This document shows, piece after piece, positions 5,327-7,386 of a stretch of DNA of 7,386 nt. Each line of letters begins with the position of its first letter. Position 1 is the stretch's first letter. This DNA is from Flavobacterium psychrophilum. GTDB lineage: Bacteria; Bacteroidota; Bacteroidia; Flavobacteriales; Flavobacteriaceae. Both the position numbers and the translations under genes were made by a program. The stretch spans positions 1 to 7,386 of the forward strand of contig CAMDGJ010000139.1 in the NCBI GenBank assembly GCA_945897545.1, given 5' to 3'. The notes under the pieces were generated by a model that was not told the origin of the DNA, searched no databases, and saw nothing but the letters and a program-made list of their open reading frames with translations.

Positions 5327-7386
5327 ATGAGAATAAAATTGCTAATCATTTCGTTTACTATGTTTTCTCTAACATTTACTATGAATGCCCAAGATGAGAT
5401 TTTTTGGAGTAGTTCATCTGGAAATGGCGAATGGGATTGGGGTTTTGGTTGTAATGCAAACAATGGAGGCAATTGGTACTGGAATACTTCAGAGGTTGGG
5501 AATCGGCAAAGACCTGATTGCAACGGCACTTTCAATATTATAAAATTTGATAATACCTTTTATACTACAATGAATCTAAATTCAGCAAATGATTTCAATG
5601 TAAATCAATTGTTGTTTTTACTAGGAACGTCAGATAGAACAATAAATACAAATGTAGGAAGGAGAATTTTTTTTCAAAATAACAATGGCAATTGTAAAAT
5701 TGAAAATGATGTGGCAGCTACAACACAAACTTTCAATGTTGATATTTTTGTTAATTCTGGCGACAATAATTTGGAGATTAACCCTTTTAATGGTTTTTTG
5801 CATTTTAACAATACTATTGTAAATAACAGTAGCAATCCCATAAATATTTACGGAACTCAACAAGTAACTTTTTCGGGTGATATTGCGGGAAACCCTGGGA
5901 TAACAATCAATAATACAGCCACGGTCGTTTATTCAGGTGTTTCAAAAACATACACTGGAACTACAACAATAAATTCTGGAACAAAATTAAAGATAAGCTC
6001 TAATCAAACTCTTGGAAACATAGCCCTAAACGGCGGAACATTACAAATTGATGCAGGTGCAATATTAACTATATCCGGAACATACACATCAACAGGAGGA
6101 ACCATAGATAACAAAGGGACTATTAAATTTGTGGGTGGCTCAGTTACTTTTCCCGGAAACGCTACTGTCAATAATGGTGTGGCTAATACTTTGACAAGTA
6201 TTGAAGTTGCTTCATCAGGAATAGTGACAATAAATACACTTTTACGTGTAACTAATTCTTTCACAGTTTCTTCTGGAACATTATTGCTTGGAGGTAATGA
6301 TTTGCGTCTTAATAATGCAACTTTAAATATTGCTGCAGGAGGGACGTTTGATAATGGAGGTGAAAATCAGATTATAAGTGACGCTGGCGCCCCGCTAATT
6401 AATATTTCGGGAACATTTATTACTCGTGACAAAGATGGTTTTGTGGGTGACAATACTGTTATACCATCAATCACTCGAACGCTAAATTCCGGAAGTACTG
6501 TAGAATATGGTTTAGCAGGAAATCAGGAGGTGCAGGGAATTACAGCACCAACCTATCAAAACATCACTTTTTCAGGAAGTGGTACAAAAACTTTAGCAAG
6601 TAATAATATTGTTGTTGGGACTGTAGTTATAAAGGATGCTGCAATATTGAATGTTGGAAATAATACTTTTGGTGTTGCGACTACAAATTTAACAATGTCT
6701 GGATCAACCCGATTTATAATTTCAGGAACAGGACAAAAACCAGATATAGATGGGACTTACAATCTTTCAGGAGGTGTTGTTGAGTTTGCAAATAATTTAA
6801 TAACTACACAAACTATCAAAAATAAATCCTATCAAAATTTAGAAATCACTGGTACAAATGTAGGTAACTCTAATGGAAACATTACATTAAACTCTAATGG
6901 AACTTTTACCGTAAAAAGTGGTGGCATTTTTACAATCAATGGCGATGCTATTGTGGGTCCAACCGGAACACAAACCGTTACCGTTGAAAATGGGGGAACT
7001 TTTAAAACTGGCGATGCTGATGGTTTTAATGGTGCAACAAATACTTCTGTTAGGAATAATATTGAAAATATCAATTTAAATGCGGGTTCTACAGTTGAAT
7101 ATTCGGGAGCTAATCAAACCATCACGCTCGCGACTTACTCTAACCTAACGGTATCTGGAACTGGAACAAAAACAATACCAACAGAATTATTCTTAGGGAA
7201 TGATTTATTAGTAAAAGCGGCTACACTACAAATAGAAAGTAATAAGACTTTGATCGTTACAAATAAGGTTGCAGTAAATCCTGCTGCAACAGTAACCATC
7301 AACAATAGTGGTAGTTTGATACAGGTAAATGATGACCCCATGATAATAAACACAGGCAATATAACTTACGAGCGCAATTATACTAG
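5327..7386 (+). CDS. Large secreted beta-repeat surface protein (adhesin-like), 3' end outside the window
   Basis: The frame is open from the ATG at 5327 to the last base (686 codons, no stop), so the protein is cut by the window edge. Residues 1-22 are a signal peptide (MRIK, hydrophobic core, end at MNAQ). A Trp/Gly/Asn-rich head follows (27-65), with cysteines 42, 65 and 123 the only ones visible. The remainder is Asn/Thr/Gly/Ser-rich with short alternating strands and repeated 'SGT', 'GGTF' and 'NNG' turns, as in beta-helix or beta-solenoid proteins. Residues about 206-245 (KTYTGTTTINSGTKLKI and on) resemble autotransporter-associated beta-strand repeats. From residue 362 a unit of about 195 residues begins and restarts at 557. 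The visible end, NITYERNYT, resembles segments before C-terminal modules of flavobacterial surface proteins. Export by Sec and then the type IX system is inferred; the sorting domain would lie outside. No Shine-Dalgarno is present. Function (adhesion, gliding or matrix) is unknown. Confidence 0.85.
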   Translation, partial: MRIKLLIISFTMFSLTFTMNAQDEIFWSSSSGNGEWDWGFGCNANNGGNWYWNTSEVGNRQRPDCNGTFNIIKFDNTFYTTMNLNSANDFNVNQLLFLLGTSDRTINTNVGRRIFFQNNNGNCKIENDVAATTQTFNVDIFVNSGDNNLEINPFNGFLHFNNTIVNNSSNPINIYGTQQVTFSGDIAGNPGITINNTATVVYSGVSKTYTGTTTINSGTKLKISSNQTLGNIALNGGTLQIDAGAILTISGTYTSTGGTIDNKGTIKFVGGSVTFPGNATVNNGVANTLTSIEVASSGIVTINTLLRVTNSFTVSSGTLLLGGNDLRLNNATLNIAAGGTFDNGGENQIISDAGAPLINISGTFITRDKDGFVGDNTVIPSITRTLNSGSTVEYGLAGNQEVQGITAPTYQNITFSGSGTKTLASNNIVVGTVVIKDAAILNVGNNTFGVATTNLTMSGSTRFIISGTGQKPDIDGTYNLSGGVVEFANNLITTQTIKNKSYQNLEITGTNVGNSNGNITLNSNGTFTVKSGGIFTINGDAIVGPTGTQTVTVENGGTFKTGDADGFNGATNTSVRNNIENINLNAGSTVEYSGANQTITLATYSNLTVSGTGTKTIPTELFLGNDLLVKAATLQIESNKTLIVTNKVAVNPAATVTINNSGSLIQVNDDPMIINTGNITYERNYT
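6410..6994 (+). repeat. Internal protein repeat unit A of the surface protein
   Basis: Codons 362-556. The unit opens with GTFITRDKDGFVG, continues with LNSGSTVEYG, then TYQNITFSGSGTKTL, and ends before a second GTF. These landmarks recur in the same order in unit B. Spacing is 195 codons from GTF to GTF and 198 from LN(S/A)GSTVEY to its partner. DNA identity is much weaker than protein similarity, so the duplication is old. Confidence 0.7.
6995..7386 (+). repeat. Internal protein repeat unit B of the surface protein (cut by window end)
   Basis: Codons 557-686. It opens with GTFKTGDADGFNG, then LNAGSTVEYSG, NQTI, and TYSNLTVSGTGTKTI, matching unit A. The later part, SGSLIQVNDDPMIINTG, has no counterpart in unit A, so the repeat series may end here and give way to another domain. 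Confidence 0.68.

Noticed and set aside
5323..5535. Minus-strand ORF of 70 codons crossing the start of the surface-protein gene
   Set aside because: It overlaps the signal peptide and head domain of a clearly coding frame and has no recognisable features.
5630..7359. Several minus-strand ORFs of 74-86 codons (about 5630-5863, 6004-6264, 6832-7074, 7135-7359)
   Set aside because: They lie antisense to the continuous surface-protein frame. Their Val/Pro/Leu-rich products are what the complement of Asn/Thr/Gly-rich codons yields, and they show no domain.
1..7386. CRISPR array, tRNA, rRNA, phage or defence-system genes
   Set aside because: Looked for on both strands; no regularly spaced direct repeats, cloverleaf-like segments or relevant protein motifs were seen.

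Overview
The window looks like chromosomal DNA of a flavobacterium (Bacteroidetes; Flavobacterium or a close relative). The evidence is a low G+C sequence, starts that mostly lack Shine-Dalgarno sequences, TAnnTTTG-type -7 promoter elements, two signal peptides ending in a flavobacterial-style 'AQ' boundary, and a large Asn/Thr/Gly-rich surface protein with modules typical of the phylum. This placement is inferred from style and gene content, not from a marker gene.

Layout. (1) Bases 157-783 (+) encode an intact REP-associated Y1 (HUH) transposase. Its stop codon lies in a short hairpin sequence that recurs 37 bases downstream as half of a perfect 33-base palindrome, which suggests a REP/RAYT arrangement. 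(2) Bases 873-2384 (+) encode a proton-coupled peptide transporter of the POT/PTR family with all signature residues. (3) Bases 2425-2886 (+) encode a small exported thioredoxin-fold protein (WCGWC) behind its own candidate promoter. (4) Bases 2889-4925 (-) encode a ComEC/Rec2 DNA-uptake channel convergent with the thioredoxin gene. Only 2 bases separate the two stop codons, and the terminator of the thioredoxin gene lies inside the last codons of comEC. (5) A 401-base AT-rich divergent intergenic region holds a strong hairpin before comEC and candidate promoters for both directions. (6) From 5327 (+) to the window end, one uninterrupted reading frame (686 codons visible, no stop) encodes the N-terminal part of a large secreted beta-rich repeat protein. 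This is the largest protein-coding segment of the right-hand third, and a search for closed ORFs would miss it.

How the genes relate. Peptide transporter and thioredoxin are codirectional and may be partly co-transcribed, since no terminator is visible in the 40-base gap, but no shared pathway can be read from the sequence. comEC is a housekeeping-type gene on the opposite strand. The surface protein appears to be a separate transcription unit. I see no phage genes, CRISPR array, tRNA, rRNA or defence system. The most rewarding places for a second look are the RAYT-associated palindromes, the terminator inside comEC, the degenerate C-terminal domain of ComEC, and the ~195-residue repeats of the truncated surface protein.
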